Below are positions 50,675 to 60,341 of a stretch of 64,000 nt of DNA, piece after piece. Source of the stretch: an uncultured Clostridia bacterium (GTDB lineage Bacteria; Bacillota; Clostridia; Christensenellales; Pumilibacteraceae); NCBI GenBank assembly GCA_944372345.1, contig CALVYT010000018.1, positions 27,138-91,137 on the forward strand, written 5' to 3'. The notes below the pieces were generated by a model, which saw nothing but the letters and a program-made list of their open reading frames with translations, was not told where the DNA came from and ran no database searches. The position numbers were made by a program, and so were the translations under genes. How positions within the stretch are numbered: position 1 is the stretch's first letter; every line of letters starts with the position of its first letter.

Positions 50675-51319
50675 ATGAAATCGATACTTATCATAGGAAT
50701 GGGAAAACTCGGCAAGTTCCTTGCGAAGAAGTTTTCCGACCTCGGCGACCACGTTATGGTGATGGATACGAACGAGGACAAGATAAACGAGATAACGCCG
50801 CTGGTCACGGCGTCGAGGATAGGGGACGCTACGAAACCGTCCGTTCTCGAATCGCTCGGAGTGGATAATTTCGACCTGTGCGTCGTGGCGATCCGCGACG
50901 ACTTCCAGAACTCGCTCCAGGCGACTTCGCTGCTCAAAGAGGGCGGAGCGCGCCGCGTGCTCGCCTGCGCGTCCACGGAAGTTCAGGAGAAGTTCCTGCT
51001 CCGCAACGGCGCGGACGGCGTGCTGTTCCCCGAAAAACAGGTGGCGGAGCGCACCGCGGTTATGTACAGCGCGGACAATATGTTCGACTATATCGAGCTG
51101 ACTCCCGATTACGCGATATACGAGATAGCTACGCCCAAGGGCTGGGCAGGAAAGACGATACGCGAAAAGGAAGTTCGCTCGAAGTATAATATCAATATAC
51201 TCGCCGTCAAGCGCGACGGCAGGCTGACGCCGCTTCCCAGCGCAGAACACGTTTTCGACGCGGGTGAACGGCTGATGGTTATGTGCAGGAAATCGGATAT
51301 TTCCAAATTCGTAGATTAG
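50675..51319 (+). CDS. ktrA: Ktr/Trk system regulatory subunit (RCK protein KtrA)
   Basis: A 214-residue cytoplasmic ring protein that gates KtrB. RCK_N (1-135) has the Rossmann fingerprint ILIIGMGKLGKFLAKKFSDLGDHVMVMDTNEDK, IGDATKPSVLESLG and VVAIRDDFQNSL, and binds ATP/ADP. RCK_C (about 135-214), the domain that binds c-di-AMP in relatives, contains YAIYEIATPKGWAGKTIREKEVRSKYNINILAVKR. Full length. The ribosome site is GAGGAG. The downstream peroxidase gene uses the stop region (TAGGAGGATA) as its Shine-Dalgarno, so the genes are tightly packed. Confidence 0.93.
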   Translation: MKSILIIGMGKLGKFLAKKFSDLGDHVMVMDTNEDKINEITPLVTASRIGDATKPSVLESLGVDNFDLCVVAIRDDFQNSLQATSLLKEGGARRVLACASTEVQEKFLLRNGADGVLFPEKQVAERTAVMYSADNMFDYIELTPDYAIYEIATPKGWAGKTIREKEVRSKYNINILAVKRDGRLTPLPSAEHVFDAGERLMVMCRKSDISKFVD

Positions 51320-51331
51320 GAGGATAAAAAG

Positions 51332-51805
51332 ATGAGCGTTTACGATTACACCGTAAAGGACGCAAAAGGTGCGGACGTTTCCATGGAAACGTACAGGGGC
51401 AAGACGCTTCTGATAGTCAACACCGCGACGGAGTGCGGGTTCACCCCGCAGTACGAAGGCTTGCAGACGCTGTACGCCAAATACCGCGACAAGGGTCTGG
51501 AGATCCTCGACTTCCCGTGCAATCAGTTCGGAGAGCAGGCTCCCGGCAGTATGGAGGAGATAGAGAAGTTCCGCTCGCTGAAATACAACGTCACGTTCCC
51601 GCTTTTCGGCAAAGTGGACGTCAACGGCGACGGAGCGGATCAGCTGTTCACATACCTCAAATCCTGCAAGGGCGGACTGCTCGGCGACGCGATCAAGTGG
51701 AATTTCACGAAATTCCTCGTCGACAAAGAGGGCAACGTGGTCAAGCGTTATGCGCCGGTGACCACTCCGGAAAAGATAGAAAACGACATAATAAAGATCA
51801 TCTGA
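51332..51805 (+). CDS. Glutathione peroxidase family, Cys-type thiol peroxidase
   Basis: A 157-residue thioredoxin-fold peroxidase. The active-site motif is VNTATECGFTPQYEGLQTLY with peroxidatic Cys near residue 36 (not selenocysteine). LDFPCNQFGEQAPGS near 62 has a Cys that may act as resolving residue, and WNFTKFLVD near 128 holds the Trp-Asn-Phe of the tetrad. Such bacterial Cys-GPx enzymes usually take electrons from thioredoxin and reduce lipid or alkyl hydroperoxides. It sits in an operon with ktrB-ktrA, a methyltransferase and a pseudouridine synthase; the grouping has no obvious logic beyond stress. Confidence 0.92.
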   Translation: MSVYDYTVKDAKGADVSMETYRGKTLLIVNTATECGFTPQYEGLQTLYAKYRDKGLEILDFPCNQFGEQAPGSMEEIEKFRSLKYNVTFPLFGKVDVNGDGADQLFTYLKSCKGGLLGDAIKWNFTKFLVDKEGNVVKRYAPVTTPEKIENDIIKII

Positions 51806-51823
51806 CGAGCGGCGAAAGGGCAA

Positions 51824-52675
51824 ATGCAGACGGAAAAGTGGAGCGATTACGAAATAATTGCCACGGGCGGCGGAGAAAAGCTCGAACGCTGGGGCGACGT
51901 GTTGCTGCTGCGCCCCGATCCGCAGGCGATATGGCAGCCGCCTTTCGACCTTTCGTCATACTCCGGACTGCACGCGCGTTACGCGCGCTCGCATTCGGGC
52001 GGCGGCAGGTGGGAGATCCTGCGCGCCTTTCCCGAAGAGTGGACGGTGAGCTACGGCAGACTGCGCTTCCTCGTCAGACCGATGGGGTTCAAGCATACGG
52101 GGCTGTTCCCGGAGCAGGCGTATAACTGGGACGCGATGACGGACATCGTGCTCTCCCGCGGCGGCAGACCGAGCGTGCTCAATCTGTTCGGCTACACGGG
52201 CGGAGCGTCCGTCGCGCTCGCGGCGGCGGGGGCGAAAGTGACGCACGTCGACGCGGCGAAAAATATGGTCGACAGGTGCCGGCGCAACGCCGCGCTGTCG
52301 TCCTGCCCCGCGGACGGCATACGCTATATCGTCGACGACTGTATGAAGTTCGTCGCGCGCGAGCTGCGCCGCGGCAACAGATACGATGCGGTGCTGATGG
52401 ATCCGCCGTCGTACGGCAGAGGACCCGGCGGGGAAATGTGGAAGCTGGAGGACAACGTCTGCGAGCTTGTTTCCCGGGCGGCGGAAGTGCTGTCCGACGC
52501 CCCGCTGTTCTTCCTGATAAATTCCTACACGACGGGATTGCAGCCCACCGTGCTGGAAGACCTGCTTAACATATATCTTCCGGCGGGAAAAACGACAGCT
52601 TACGAGCTGACGCTGCCGACGAAAGACAGGGGGATAAAACTTCCATGCGGATGCACGGGACTGTGGAGAGCTTGA
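51824..52675 (+). CDS. SAM-dependent methyltransferase, RlmI/RlmK-like
   Basis: A 283-residue class I methyltransferase. An N-terminal beta-rich region (1-110) resembles the non-catalytic part of PF10672-type enzymes. The Rossmann core has LNLFGYTGGASVALAAAGAKVTHVDAAKNMVDRCRRN (motifs I and post-I, about 125-160), DDCMKFVARELRRG and VLMDPPSYGRGPGGEMWKL near 195 (motif IV, D-P-P-S-Y). This group methylates 23S rRNA (cytosine C5 or guanine N7); the catalytic-Cys pattern of full RlmI and its PUA domain are not evident, so the target base is open. The next gene, a pseudouridine synthase, begins one base after the stop, supporting an RNA-modification role. Confidence 0.85.
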   Translation: MQTEKWSDYEIIATGGGEKLERWGDVLLLRPDPQAIWQPPFDLSSYSGLHARYARSHSGGGRWEILRAFPEEWTVSYGRLRFLVRPMGFKHTGLFPEQAYNWDAMTDIVLSRGGRPSVLNLFGYTGGASVALAAAGAKVTHVDAAKNMVDRCRRNAALSSCPADGIRYIVDDCMKFVARELRRGNRYDAVLMDPPSYGRGPGGEMWKLEDNVCELVSRAAEVLSDAPLFFLINSYTTGLQPTVLEDLLNIYLPAGKTTAYELTLPTKDRGIKLPCGCTGLWRA

Positions 52676-52676
52676 A

Positions 52677-53393
52677 ATGGATCACCGCGATATAGTCATA
52701 CTTTACGAAGACAACCACGTTCTGGTTGCGGTCAAACCGCAGGGCGTGCCCAGCCAGAGCGACGTTTCGGGCGACGGCGATATGCTGTCGCTGATGAAAG
52801 AGCACGTTAAGGAAAAATATTCCAAGCCCGGCAACGTCTATCTCGGGCTCGTCCACAGGCTGGACCGTCCGACGGGCGGAGTAATGGTGTTCGCGCGCAC
52901 GAGCAAGGCGGCGGCGCGCCTCGGCGAACAGATACGCGACGGCAGGTTTTCCAAACGCTATCTCGCCGTGCTGACCGCGCGTCCCGGCGAAAAGCGTGCT
53001 CGGCTGGAACACTACCTTCTCAAAGACTCTTCGACGAATACCGTCAGGGTCGTCCCGATGACGACGGAGGGCGCGAAAAAGGCGGTGCTTGTTTACGACA
53101 CTGCAGAGAGCCGCGAAGAGGAAGGACTGTATCTCGCCGACGTGGAGCTGTATACGGGCAGAAGCCACCAGATCCGCGTGCAGATGGCGACGATAGGCTG
53201 CCCGATATACGGCGATATGCGCTACGGCAAGGATCAGCCTTACGGCAAGCTCGCGCTCTGGTCTTACGATCTGTCTTTCCGCCATCCGACGACGGACAAG
53301 CGCATGCGCTTCCGCGTGTTCCCGCCCGACGAGTACCCGTGGAACGTGTTCAATCTCGAAAAACATTTAAGCATACTCAAACCTGCGGACTGA
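52677..53393 (+). CDS. RluA-family pseudouridine synthase
   Basis: A 238-residue enzyme isomerising uridine to pseudouridine in structured RNA. Motif I VKPQGVPSQS near residue 20, the catalytic motif II LGLVHRLDRPTGGVMVFARTSKAAARL near 58-84 (Asp of HRLDR), and ELYTGRSHQIRVQMATIGCPIYGDMRYG near 165 are present. No S4 domain is present, so it is an RluA/TruC-like short form; rRNA versus tRNA target is undecided. Its start overlaps the methyltransferase end region, and a terminator follows at once. Confidence 0.9.
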   Translation: MDHRDIVILYEDNHVLVAVKPQGVPSQSDVSGDGDMLSLMKEHVKEKYSKPGNVYLGLVHRLDRPTGGVMVFARTSKAAARLGEQIRDGRFSKRYLAVLTARPGEKRARLEHYLLKDSSTNTVRVVPMTTEGAKKAVLVYDTAESREEEGLYLADVELYTGRSHQIRVQMATIGCPIYGDMRYGKDQPYGKLALWSYDLSFRHPTTDKRMRFRVFPPDEYPWNVFNLEKHLSILKPAD

Positions 53394-53396
53394 ACG

Positions 53397-53420
53397 AAAA
53401 AAGCGCGGACGCGCTTTTTT
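53397..53420 (+). terminator. Terminator of the ktr-gpx-rRNA-modification operon
   Basis: AAAAAAGCGC (53397-53406), loop, GCGCTTTTTT (53411-53420). Confidence 0.85.
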
Positions 53421-53441
53421 CGCCGCATACGGGCGGTTTCG

Positions 53442-53471
53442 TTGACACGGACCGCCGCGCTGCGGTATAAT
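53442..53471 (+). promoter_or_regulatory. Promoter of proS
   Basis: TTGACA (53442-53447), 18 bases, TATAAT (53466-53471); CGGAG precedes ATG 53502. Confidence 0.8.
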
Positions 53472-53501
53472 TTCGATAGTAAACATCATCGGAGAATACG
53501 G

Positions 53502-55229
53502 ATGAAAGTCAGAAATCTTCTCGGAGAGCGGCTCCGCCACGTTTCGGACGAAAGTCAGATAGAGAGCCAGATACTTATGACAAAAGGCGGGTATATGAAA
53601 CCCGTAGCCAGCGGCATATATTCGCTTATGCCGCCCGCGCAGCGCATATCCAAAAAATTGCAGGCGATAGTGCGCGAGGAAATGGACGCGATCGACGGGC
53701 AGGAAGTGCTGTTTCCCGTCGTTATGCCCGCGTCGCTGTGGCAGAGCTCGGGCAGATATACGAGCATAGGCAGCGAAATGGTGCGTTTCGAGGACCGCGG
53801 CGGCAATAAAATGGTGCTGGGAATGACGCACGAGGAGGCGGCGGTACATCTCGCCGATCACACCGCAAAGTCGTATACGCAGTATCCGTTTATGATATAT
53901 CAGCTCCAGACGAAGTTCCGCGACGAGCCGCGCGCGAGAGGCGGGCTTATCCGCGTGCGCGAGTTCATAATGAAGGACGCGTATTCCTTTCACACCTCGC
54001 AGGAGGACCTCGAAGCGTATTACAGGCGCGCCTACGACGCATACGTCAGAATATTCCGCCGCGCGGGCGCGAAGAACGTCATCGCCGTCAAGTCCGATTC
54101 GGGAATGATGGGCGGCAGTATCTCGCATGAGTTTATGCTGCTTTCCGACGTGGGCGAGGACACCCTCGTGCTTTGCCCCGACTGCGGTTACAGCGCAAAT
54201 ATGGAAGTGGCGGAGTGCATAACGAAGAACGCCGAAAGCGCGCCCGCGGCTCTGGAAAAGGTCGCGACGCCGCACGCCGGGACGATAGAGGAAGTGTGCG
54301 CGTTCCTCGGCAAAAAGCCGGAGGAAACGGCAAAGGCGGTCGTATACGCCTACAACGACACGGACAAATACGTCGTCGTGTTCGTGCGCGGCGACACCGA
54401 GGTGAACGAAACCAAGCTGCGCAACCTGCTCGGCAAAGAGATCCATCCCGCGACGGCGATAGACGAAGCGAGCGGCATAGTGCCCGGCTTTATCGGCGGA
54501 GCGGGTCTGACGGACGGCGTCGACGTCGTCATAGACAGATCGCTCGAAGGTCTGCACGACCTCGTTACGGGCGCGAACGAAGAGGGGTATCACTACGTCG
54601 GTTTCGATTTCGCCCGCGACTACAGAAAGCCGTTTGCGTATGCCGACGTAGCGAAAGCTCGCGAGGGCGGCATATGCCCGGTGTGCGGCAAGCCTCATCT
54701 GAATATCAGAAAGGGGATAGAGGTCGGCAATATATTCCAGCTCGGCGACAAGTATACGCGCGCGATGGGAATGACCTATCTCGACGCGGACAATACGGAA
54801 AAATATCCGATAATGGGCTGCTACGGCATAGGTATCGGCAGATTGATGGCGTCCATATGCCAGGAGAGCCGCGACGAATACGGTCCCATATGGCCGATCA
54901 GTATCGCGCCGTGGCAGGTGGAAGTGTGCAATTTGCGCGTCACTGACGACAAGGTGCGCTCGCGCGCGGAGGCGCTCGTTTCCGCTCTCGAAAGCGCGGG
55001 CATAGAAGTGCTGTACGACGACAGGGAGATCCGTCCCGGTCCTATGTTCGCGGACGCAGATCTCTTCGGAGTGCCCGTCAGGGCGGTCGTCAGCCAGAAG
55101 ACGGAGGAGCGCAGCGTGATAGAAGTGAGCACGCGCGACAAGAGCCTTAAAACGGAATTCCCTGCAGACAGAGCGGCGGATGAGATAATATCTCTCGTGA
55201 AAAAAATGCTCGGAGAGTGCGGCAGGTGA
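53502..55229 (+). CDS. proS: Prolyl-tRNA synthetase (bacterial type, with editing domain)
   Basis: A 575-residue class II synthetase of the bacterial form. Motif 1 lies near residues 45-75 (GIYSLMPPAQRISKKLQAIV). Motif 2 is QTKFRDEPRARGGLIRVREFIMKDAYSFH near 135-165. The inserted YbaK/INS editing domain (about 225-400) clears Ala-tRNA-Pro; it contains KAVVYAYND and GIVPGFIGG. A Cys-x2-Cys pair (CPDCGYSANMEVAECI) begins the insertion. Motif 3 GIGIGRLMASICQE lies near 445, then the anticodon domain. ATG 53502 is chosen for its Shine-Dalgarno; the frame upstream overlaps the promoter. metK follows 19 bases later. Confidence 0.96.
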   Translation: MKVRNLLGERLRHVSDESQIESQILMTKGGYMKPVASGIYSLMPPAQRISKKLQAIVREEMDAIDGQEVLFPVVMPASLWQSSGRYTSIGSEMVRFEDRGGNKMVLGMTHEEAAVHLADHTAKSYTQYPFMIYQLQTKFRDEPRARGGLIRVREFIMKDAYSFHTSQEDLEAYYRRAYDAYVRIFRRAGAKNVIAVKSDSGMMGGSISHEFMLLSDVGEDTLVLCPDCGYSANMEVAECITKNAESAPAALEKVATPHAGTIEEVCAFLGKKPEETAKAVVYAYNDTDKYVVVFVRGDTEVNETKLRNLLGKEIHPATAIDEASGIVPGFIGGAGLTDGVDVVIDRSLEGLHDLVTGANEEGYHYVGFDFARDYRKPFAYADVAKAREGGICPVCGKPHLNIRKGIEVGNIFQLGDKYTRAMGMTYLDADNTEKYPIMGCYGIGIGRLMASICQESRDEYGPIWPISIAPWQVEVCNLRVTDDKVRSRAEALVSALESAGIEVLYDDREIRPGPMFADADLFGVPVRAVVSQKTEERSVIEVSTRDKSLKTEFPADRAADEIISLVKKMLGECGR

Positions 55230-55248
55230 GCCGCAAAGGTACGAAAGA

Positions 55249-56418
55249 ATGAAGAACAGACTGTTTACTTCCGAAAGCGTTACGGAAGGACATCCCGATA
55301 AAGTGTGCGACCTGATCGCGGACGCAGTGCTCGACGCGGCTCTTTCCGCCGATCCTTACAGCCGCGTGGCGATAGAGGTCTGCACGACGACCGATTTTTT
55401 GATGATATTCGGCGAGATGACGTGCGCGGCGGATATAGACGTGGAGCGCATCGCGCGCGAGACCGCGCTTTCCGTGGGTTACGACTCTGCGGAAAAGGGG
55501 CTGGACGCGCGCTCGTGCAGGATAGAAGTGCGCCTCGACCGCCAGTCGCCAGACATAGGCGACTCGGTCAGCCGTTCGCTTGAAACGCGCGAGGGCGGCG
55601 CGGACGGCGCGGACGCTCTCGGCGCGGGCGATCAGGGAATGATGTTCGGGTACGCGTGCAACGAAACGGAGGAGCTTATGCCGCTCACGGCGTCGCTGTC
55701 GCACAAGCTGACGGCGCGCCTCGCGGAGGTCAGAAAGAGCGGACTGCTGCCTTACCTCCGCCCGGACGGCAAGGCGCAGGTGACCGTCGAATACGACGGC
55801 TTCCGCCCTCTCAGAGTGCATACGGTCGTGCTGTCCGCACAGCACGACGACGGCGTGAACAGAGAGCGGCTGTCGTCCGACCTGAAAAAGTACGTTATAG
55901 ACGAAGTTTTGTCCGGTTTCGCGGATAAGGACACGATATATCTGATCAATCCGTCCGGCAGGTTCGTCATCGGCGGACCCGCGGGCGACAGCGGAGTGAC
56001 GGGCAGAAAGATAGTCGTCGACACTTACGGCGGCGCGGTGCCCCACGGCGGCGGCGCGTTTTCGGGCAAGGATCCGACGAAGGTGGACCGTTCCGCGAGC
56101 TATTATGCCCGCTACGTCTGCAAGAATATGGTCGCCGCGGGCGCGGCGGACAGGCTGGAACTGCAAGTCGCTTACGCGATAGGCAAAGCCAATCCCGTAT
56201 CGCTTGCGGTCAATTCGTTCGGTACGGGAAAGGCGGACGACGGACGGCTGCTGGAAATAATAGACGGGCTGTTCGATTTTCGTCCCGGAGCGATCATTTC
56301 GCAGCTCGGTCTGCGCCGCCCGATATATAAGGCGACGTCCGACTACGGACATTTCGGCAAGCCGGGTCTGCCGTGGGAACAGACGGACAGGGCGGAAGAA
56401 ATAAGGAAATTGCTGTAA
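55249..56418 (+). CDS. metK: S-adenosylmethionine synthetase
   Basis: A 389-residue enzyme making SAM from methionine and ATP. FTSESVTEGHPDKVCDLIADAVLD near residue 5 is the ATP/methionine site. The catalytic loop region is ALGAGDQGMMFGYACNETEELMPL near 125, and the Mg/K-binding G-GAFSGKDPTKVDRSASYYARY near 265-290 is canonical. Full length. There is no SAM riboswitch in the 19-base gap after proS, so expression follows the proS promoter. It supplies the methyltransferases, including the one at 51824. Confidence 0.96.
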   Translation: MKNRLFTSESVTEGHPDKVCDLIADAVLDAALSADPYSRVAIEVCTTTDFLMIFGEMTCAADIDVERIARETALSVGYDSAEKGLDARSCRIEVRLDRQSPDIGDSVSRSLETREGGADGADALGAGDQGMMFGYACNETEELMPLTASLSHKLTARLAEVRKSGLLPYLRPDGKAQVTVEYDGFRPLRVHTVVLSAQHDDGVNRERLSSDLKKYVIDEVLSGFADKDTIYLINPSGRFVIGGPAGDSGVTGRKIVVDTYGGAVPHGGGAFSGKDPTKVDRSASYYARYVCKNMVAAGAADRLELQVAYAIGKANPVSLAVNSFGTGKADDGRLLEIIDGLFDFRPGAIISQLGLRRPIYKATSDYGHFGKPGLPWEQTDRAEEIRKLL

Positions 56419-56452
56419 CGCGCGGCTGCGCGGCGGGAGAGTATCCGACGGA

Positions 56453-58657
56453 ATGGGAACTGTCATCAAAGGCACGGTTGCGGACGTGCGTTTCCGCAAC
56501 GAGGAAAACGGCTATACGATAGCGACGATCGAAACGGACAACGACGCCGTAACGGTCGTCGGCGTTTTTCCTCCCGTCTGCGAAGGCAGCTACGTTTCGG
56601 CGGAAGGCACGTTCGTCGAGCACGCGCGTTTCGGCAGGCAGCTCAAAGCCGATACCGTCAGGCTCGACCGCCCGGACACGATCTACGGCATAATCCGCTT
56701 TCTCGGCAGCGGGCTGATCAAAGGCATAGGCGAAAAGCGCGCGGCTGCGATAGCGGAAAAATTCGGCAGGGACACCCTCGACGTCATCGAGCGCGAGCCC
56801 GACAGACTCGTCGAGGTGCAGGGGATAAGCCGGCGCATGGCAAAGGAAATATCCGCGTCGTTCGGCGAGGTCAAAGCCGCGAGCGACGCGCTGACGTTCC
56901 TTATGGAGTTCGGCGTTTCGAGCAGCCTTGCGATGAAGATATATTTGCTTTACGGCAGCGACACCGAAGCGCTCGTCCGCACCGATCCGTATCGGCTGAC
57001 GGAGGACGTCCGCGGAGTTGGGTTTCTGACGGCGGACAGGATAGCGCGCGCGATGGGCGTCCGCCCGGACAGCGAGTTCCGTCTGCGCGCGGGCGTCGTG
57101 CACGTCCTCGGCGAGAGCGCGGACCGAAACGGCAATACGTTTCTGCCAAGGGAAACGCTGGTCGCGGAAACGAAAGCGCTGCTCGGCAGCGAGAACTGCG
57201 ACAGGCTGGACGAGATAATAGACTCTCTGCTCGTTTCCTCGAAGCCTGCGGCGCTGCGCTCGGCGGAGTACGAGGGCGGAGAGGCGATAATGCTGCGCTA
57301 TCTCTACCGCGCCGAAGCGGGAGCGGCGAACAAGCTGTGCCGTATGGCGCGCTCGGCGAACAGGGCGATGCCCGATTGCGACGACGAGATAGCGGAGTTC
57401 GAGAGGATAGAGCATTTCACGTTCCACCCCGAACAGCGCAGGGCGATAATCTCCGCGCTCGGCGGCGGGGTGTCCGTCATAACGGGCGGTCCGGGCACGG
57501 GCAAAACGACGATAGTACGCTGCATACTCCGTCTGCTGACGCACCACGGACTGCGCGTGCGGCTGATGGCTCCGACGGGACGGGCCGCGAAGCGTATGAG
57601 CGAGAGCACGGGAGCGGAAGCGACGACGATACACCGCGCGCTGCTCTCGGAGGAATGCGCGGACGGGATAGAGGACGACGCGGTCATAGTGGACGAGTTT
57701 TCCATGGTGGACGTCGTACTGCTCGACAAACTGCTCGGCAAAATGCGGGACGAAGCGACGCTCGTCATCGTGGGGGACGCCGACCAGCTCCCGAGCGTAG
57801 GAGCGGGCAACGCCCTCGCGGATATAATATCGTGCGGCAAGTTCCCGGTAACGTCGCTGACGCATATCTACCGCCAGGGCGAGGGCAGCGGAATAACCGT
57901 CGCGGCGCACAGGATCAACGCGGGCGAAATGCCGGATCTGACGAACGCGAGCGGAGATTTCTTTTTCATACGCGCGTCCGATCCGCATTCGGCGGCGGTC
58001 ACGGTGCGCGACCTCGTGATCAGGCGTCTGCCGGGATATCTGCATTGCGACCCGATGAAGCTGCAGGTGCTCTGCCCCGTCAAGAACGGCGAAGCGGGCT
58101 GCGCGGGGCTGAACGCAGCTCTGCGCGAAGCGCTGCTGCCATCTACGACGCGTCAGGTCGCCGTCGGCGATACGCGTTACTCCGCGGGCGACAAGGTGAT
58201 GCACACAGTGAACAATTACGAGCTGAAATGGACGCGCGGCTCCGAAGAGGGAACGGGCGTGTTCAACGGGGATATGGGCACGGTGGAAGAGGTCGACCCC
58301 GTCGGCGGCGGTATCATCGTTATGTTCGAGGACAGACGCCGCGTCGAATATACGGGCGAGGACAGGTTGCAGCTTATGCCCGCATACGCGATAACGGTGC
58401 ATAAGAGCCAGGGCAGCGAGTACGAGGGAGCCGTGATTTCGCTGACGGGCGGCAATTATATGATAATGACGCGCAACCTGCTGTATACGGCGGTGACGCG
58501 CGCCCGCAGGCTCGCGGTGATAGTGGGCACGGAGGAAACGGTCGCCCGCACGGTGCGCAACAACTATATCCGCAAACGCTGGTCTATGCTCTCCGCGTTC
58601 ATTGAGAGAGCGGACGGCAAGATGGGCGCGCTGTGGACGGACGACGAAGAGGAATGA
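56453..58657 (+). CDS. recD2: RecD2-type SF1B DNA helicase
   Basis: A 734-residue 5'-3' helicase of the RecBC-independent RecD2 group. The N-terminal OB-like and helix-hairpin-helix region (1-300) includes GLIKGIGEKRAAAIAEKFG and EVQGISRRMAKEI. Motor motifs: Walker A ITGGPGTGKTTIVRCIL near 350; Walker B VIVDEFSMVDVVLLDKLL near 412; motif III GDADQLPSVGAGNALADI; motif V AITVHKSQGSEYEG near 655 and VI LYTAVTRARRLAV near 685. It works in DNA repair and recombination and with mismatch and fork processing. It follows metK by 34 bases with GGGAG, probably in the same operon. Confidence 0.94.
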   Translation: MGTVIKGTVADVRFRNEENGYTIATIETDNDAVTVVGVFPPVCEGSYVSAEGTFVEHARFGRQLKADTVRLDRPDTIYGIIRFLGSGLIKGIGEKRAAAIAEKFGRDTLDVIEREPDRLVEVQGISRRMAKEISASFGEVKAASDALTFLMEFGVSSSLAMKIYLLYGSDTEALVRTDPYRLTEDVRGVGFLTADRIARAMGVRPDSEFRLRAGVVHVLGESADRNGNTFLPRETLVAETKALLGSENCDRLDEIIDSLLVSSKPAALRSAEYEGGEAIMLRYLYRAEAGAANKLCRMARSANRAMPDCDDEIAEFERIEHFTFHPEQRRAIISALGGGVSVITGGPGTGKTTIVRCILRLLTHHGLRVRLMAPTGRAAKRMSESTGAEATTIHRALLSEECADGIEDDAVIVDEFSMVDVVLLDKLLGKMRDEATLVIVGDADQLPSVGAGNALADIISCGKFPVTSLTHIYRQGEGSGITVAAHRINAGEMPDLTNASGDFFFIRASDPHSAAVTVRDLVIRRLPGYLHCDPMKLQVLCPVKNGEAGCAGLNAALREALLPSTTRQVAVGDTRYSAGDKVMHTVNNYELKWTRGSEEGTGVFNGDMGTVEEVDPVGGGIIVMFEDRRRVEYTGEDRLQLMPAYAITVHKSQGSEYEGAVISLTGGNYMIMTRNLLYTAVTRARRLAVIVGTEETVARTVRNNYIRKRWSMLSAFIERADGKMGALWTDDEEE

Positions 58658-58697
58658 ACCGCGGCGGCGGTACGGACAATGCGAAGGAGGACGTGAA

Positions 58698-60341
58698 ATG
58701 AAAACGGACATCGAAATAGCGCGCGAGGCGAAACTGCTCCCCGTCGCCGAAGTGGCGGCGAAGCTGGGTATCGGCGCGGACGAGCTCGAGTATTACGGAA
58801 AATACAAGGCGAAGGTCGCGTCGCACGGCAAAAAGCACGGCAAGGTCATTCTCGTGACGGCGATAAATCCCACGCCCGCGGGCGAGGGCAAGACCACCGT
58901 TTCGATAGGGCTTGCCGACGGAATGGCGAAGCTGGGCAAGAGCGTGTGCCTTGCTCTCCGCGAGCCGTCGCTCGGTCCCGTTTTCCGGATAAAGGGCGGC
59001 GCGACGGGCGGCGGTATGGCGCAGATCGCGCCTATGGCGGACATCAACCTCCATTTCAACGGCGACTTCCACGCGATAACGTCGGCGAACAACCTGCTGT
59101 CCGCGATGATAGACAACCACGTCTTTCAGGGCAACGCGCTCGGCATAGAGAATGTGACGTGGCGGCGCTGCCTCGACCTCAACGACAGGAGCCTGCGCAC
59201 GGTGCGCTGCGGGATAGGCTATAACGAGCGCGAGGACCACTTCGACATCACCGCGGCGAGCGAGGTCATGGCGGTGTTCTGCCTGGCAAAGGACTTCGCC
59301 GACCTGAAAAAACGTCTCGGCGATATAGTGATAGGCACGGACAGGCGCGGCAAAGCCGTTACGGCGCGTATGCTCAAAGCGAACGAAGCGATGGCGATAC
59401 TGCTCAAAGAGGCGATAAAGCCCAATCTCGTGCAGACGCTCGAAGGTACGCCCGCGTTCGTCCACGGCGGACCGTTCGCCAACATAGCGCACGGCTGCAA
59501 CAGCGTCATAGCGACGCGCGCGGCGATGAGCTACGCCGATTACGTCGTCACCGAAGCGGGCTTCGGCGCGGACCTCGGCGCGGAAAAGTTCTTCGACATC
59601 AAGTGCCGCACGGCGGGCATAGAGCCTTCGTGCGTCGTGCTCGTCGCGACGGTGCGCGGGCTGAAATACAACGGCGGCGTGCCCAAAGCGGAAACGGGAA
59701 AAGAAAACCTCGCCGCGCTCGAAAGCGGCGCGTCCAACCTGATGAAGCACATAGAGAACGTCACGGGCGTGTACGATATGCCCTGCGTCGTCGCGATAAA
59801 CAGATTTGTCACGGACACCGACGCGGAGATCGCGCTGCTCAAAGGTATGTGCGAACGTCGCGGAGCGAGCGTGCGGCTCGCCGACGTGTGGGCTAAGGGC
59901 GGCGAAGGCGCGCTCGACCTCGCCCGCGAGGTGTGCGAAGCGGCGGACGGCTGCACGTCGCGCTTGAAATACGCCTACGAGCTTTCCGAAAGTCTGAAAG
60001 ACAAGATAAGCGCGGTAGCGACGAAAGTCTACGGCGCGGACGGCGTCGACTATACGGACGAAGCGCTGCGGATGACGGACGAGCTCGAAGCTGACGGCGC
60101 CGTCGCGGGGCTGCCGGTATGCATAGCCAAAACGCAGTACAGCCTTTCCGACGACCAGACGAAGCTGGGACGTCCGACGGGATTCCGCATAACGGTGCGC
60201 GAGGTATACCGCCGCGCGGGCGCGGGATTCGTCGTCGCGGTGACGGGTAAGATACTGCTGATGCCGGGGCTGGGCAAGACCCCCGCCGCGGAAGGAATGA
60301 CGATAGACGATAAGGGCGAGGAGATCAGAGGGCTGTTCTGA
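58698..60341 (+). CDS. fhs: Formate-tetrahydrofolate ligase
   Basis: A 547-residue enzyme forming 10-formyl-THF from formate, THF and ATP; it feeds purine synthesis and the methyl branch of acetogenesis. It has VTAINPTPAGEGKTTVSIGLADGM near residue 45-70 (P-loop) and REPSLGPVFRIKGGATGGGMAQIAPMADINLHFNGDFHAI near 92-130. Further on come EGTPAFVHGGPFANIAHGCNSV near 255, TEAGFGADLGAEKFFDIKCR and the C-terminal GKILLMPGLGKTPAAEGM. ATG 58698 follows GAAGGAGG. Other Wood-Ljungdahl genes are not in the window, so an acetogenic role cannot be claimed. Its stop overlaps the glnS start. Confidence 0.96.
   Translation: MKTDIEIAREAKLLPVAEVAAKLGIGADELEYYGKYKAKVASHGKKHGKVILVTAINPTPAGEGKTTVSIGLADGMAKLGKSVCLALREPSLGPVFRIKGGATGGGMAQIAPMADINLHFNGDFHAITSANNLLSAMIDNHVFQGNALGIENVTWRRCLDLNDRSLRTVRCGIGYNEREDHFDITAASEVMAVFCLAKDFADLKKRLGDIVIGTDRRGKAVTARMLKANEAMAILLKEAIKPNLVQTLEGTPAFVHGGPFANIAHGCNSVIATRAAMSYADYVVTEAGFGADLGAEKFFDIKCRTAGIEPSCVVLVATVRGLKYNGGVPKAETGKENLAALESGASNLMKHIENVTGVYDMPCVVAINRFVTDTDAEIALLKGMCERRGASVRLADVWAKGGEGALDLAREVCEAADGCTSRLKYAYELSESLKDKISAVATKVYGADGVDYTDEALRMTDELEADGAVAGLPVCIAKTQYSLSDDQTKLGRPTGFRITVREVYRRAGAGFVVAVTGKILLMPGLGKTPAAEGMTIDDKGEEIRGLF

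Noticed and set aside
55230..55248. SAM riboswitch upstream of metK
   Set aside because: The gap to proS is 19 bases, too short for any SAM riboswitch.
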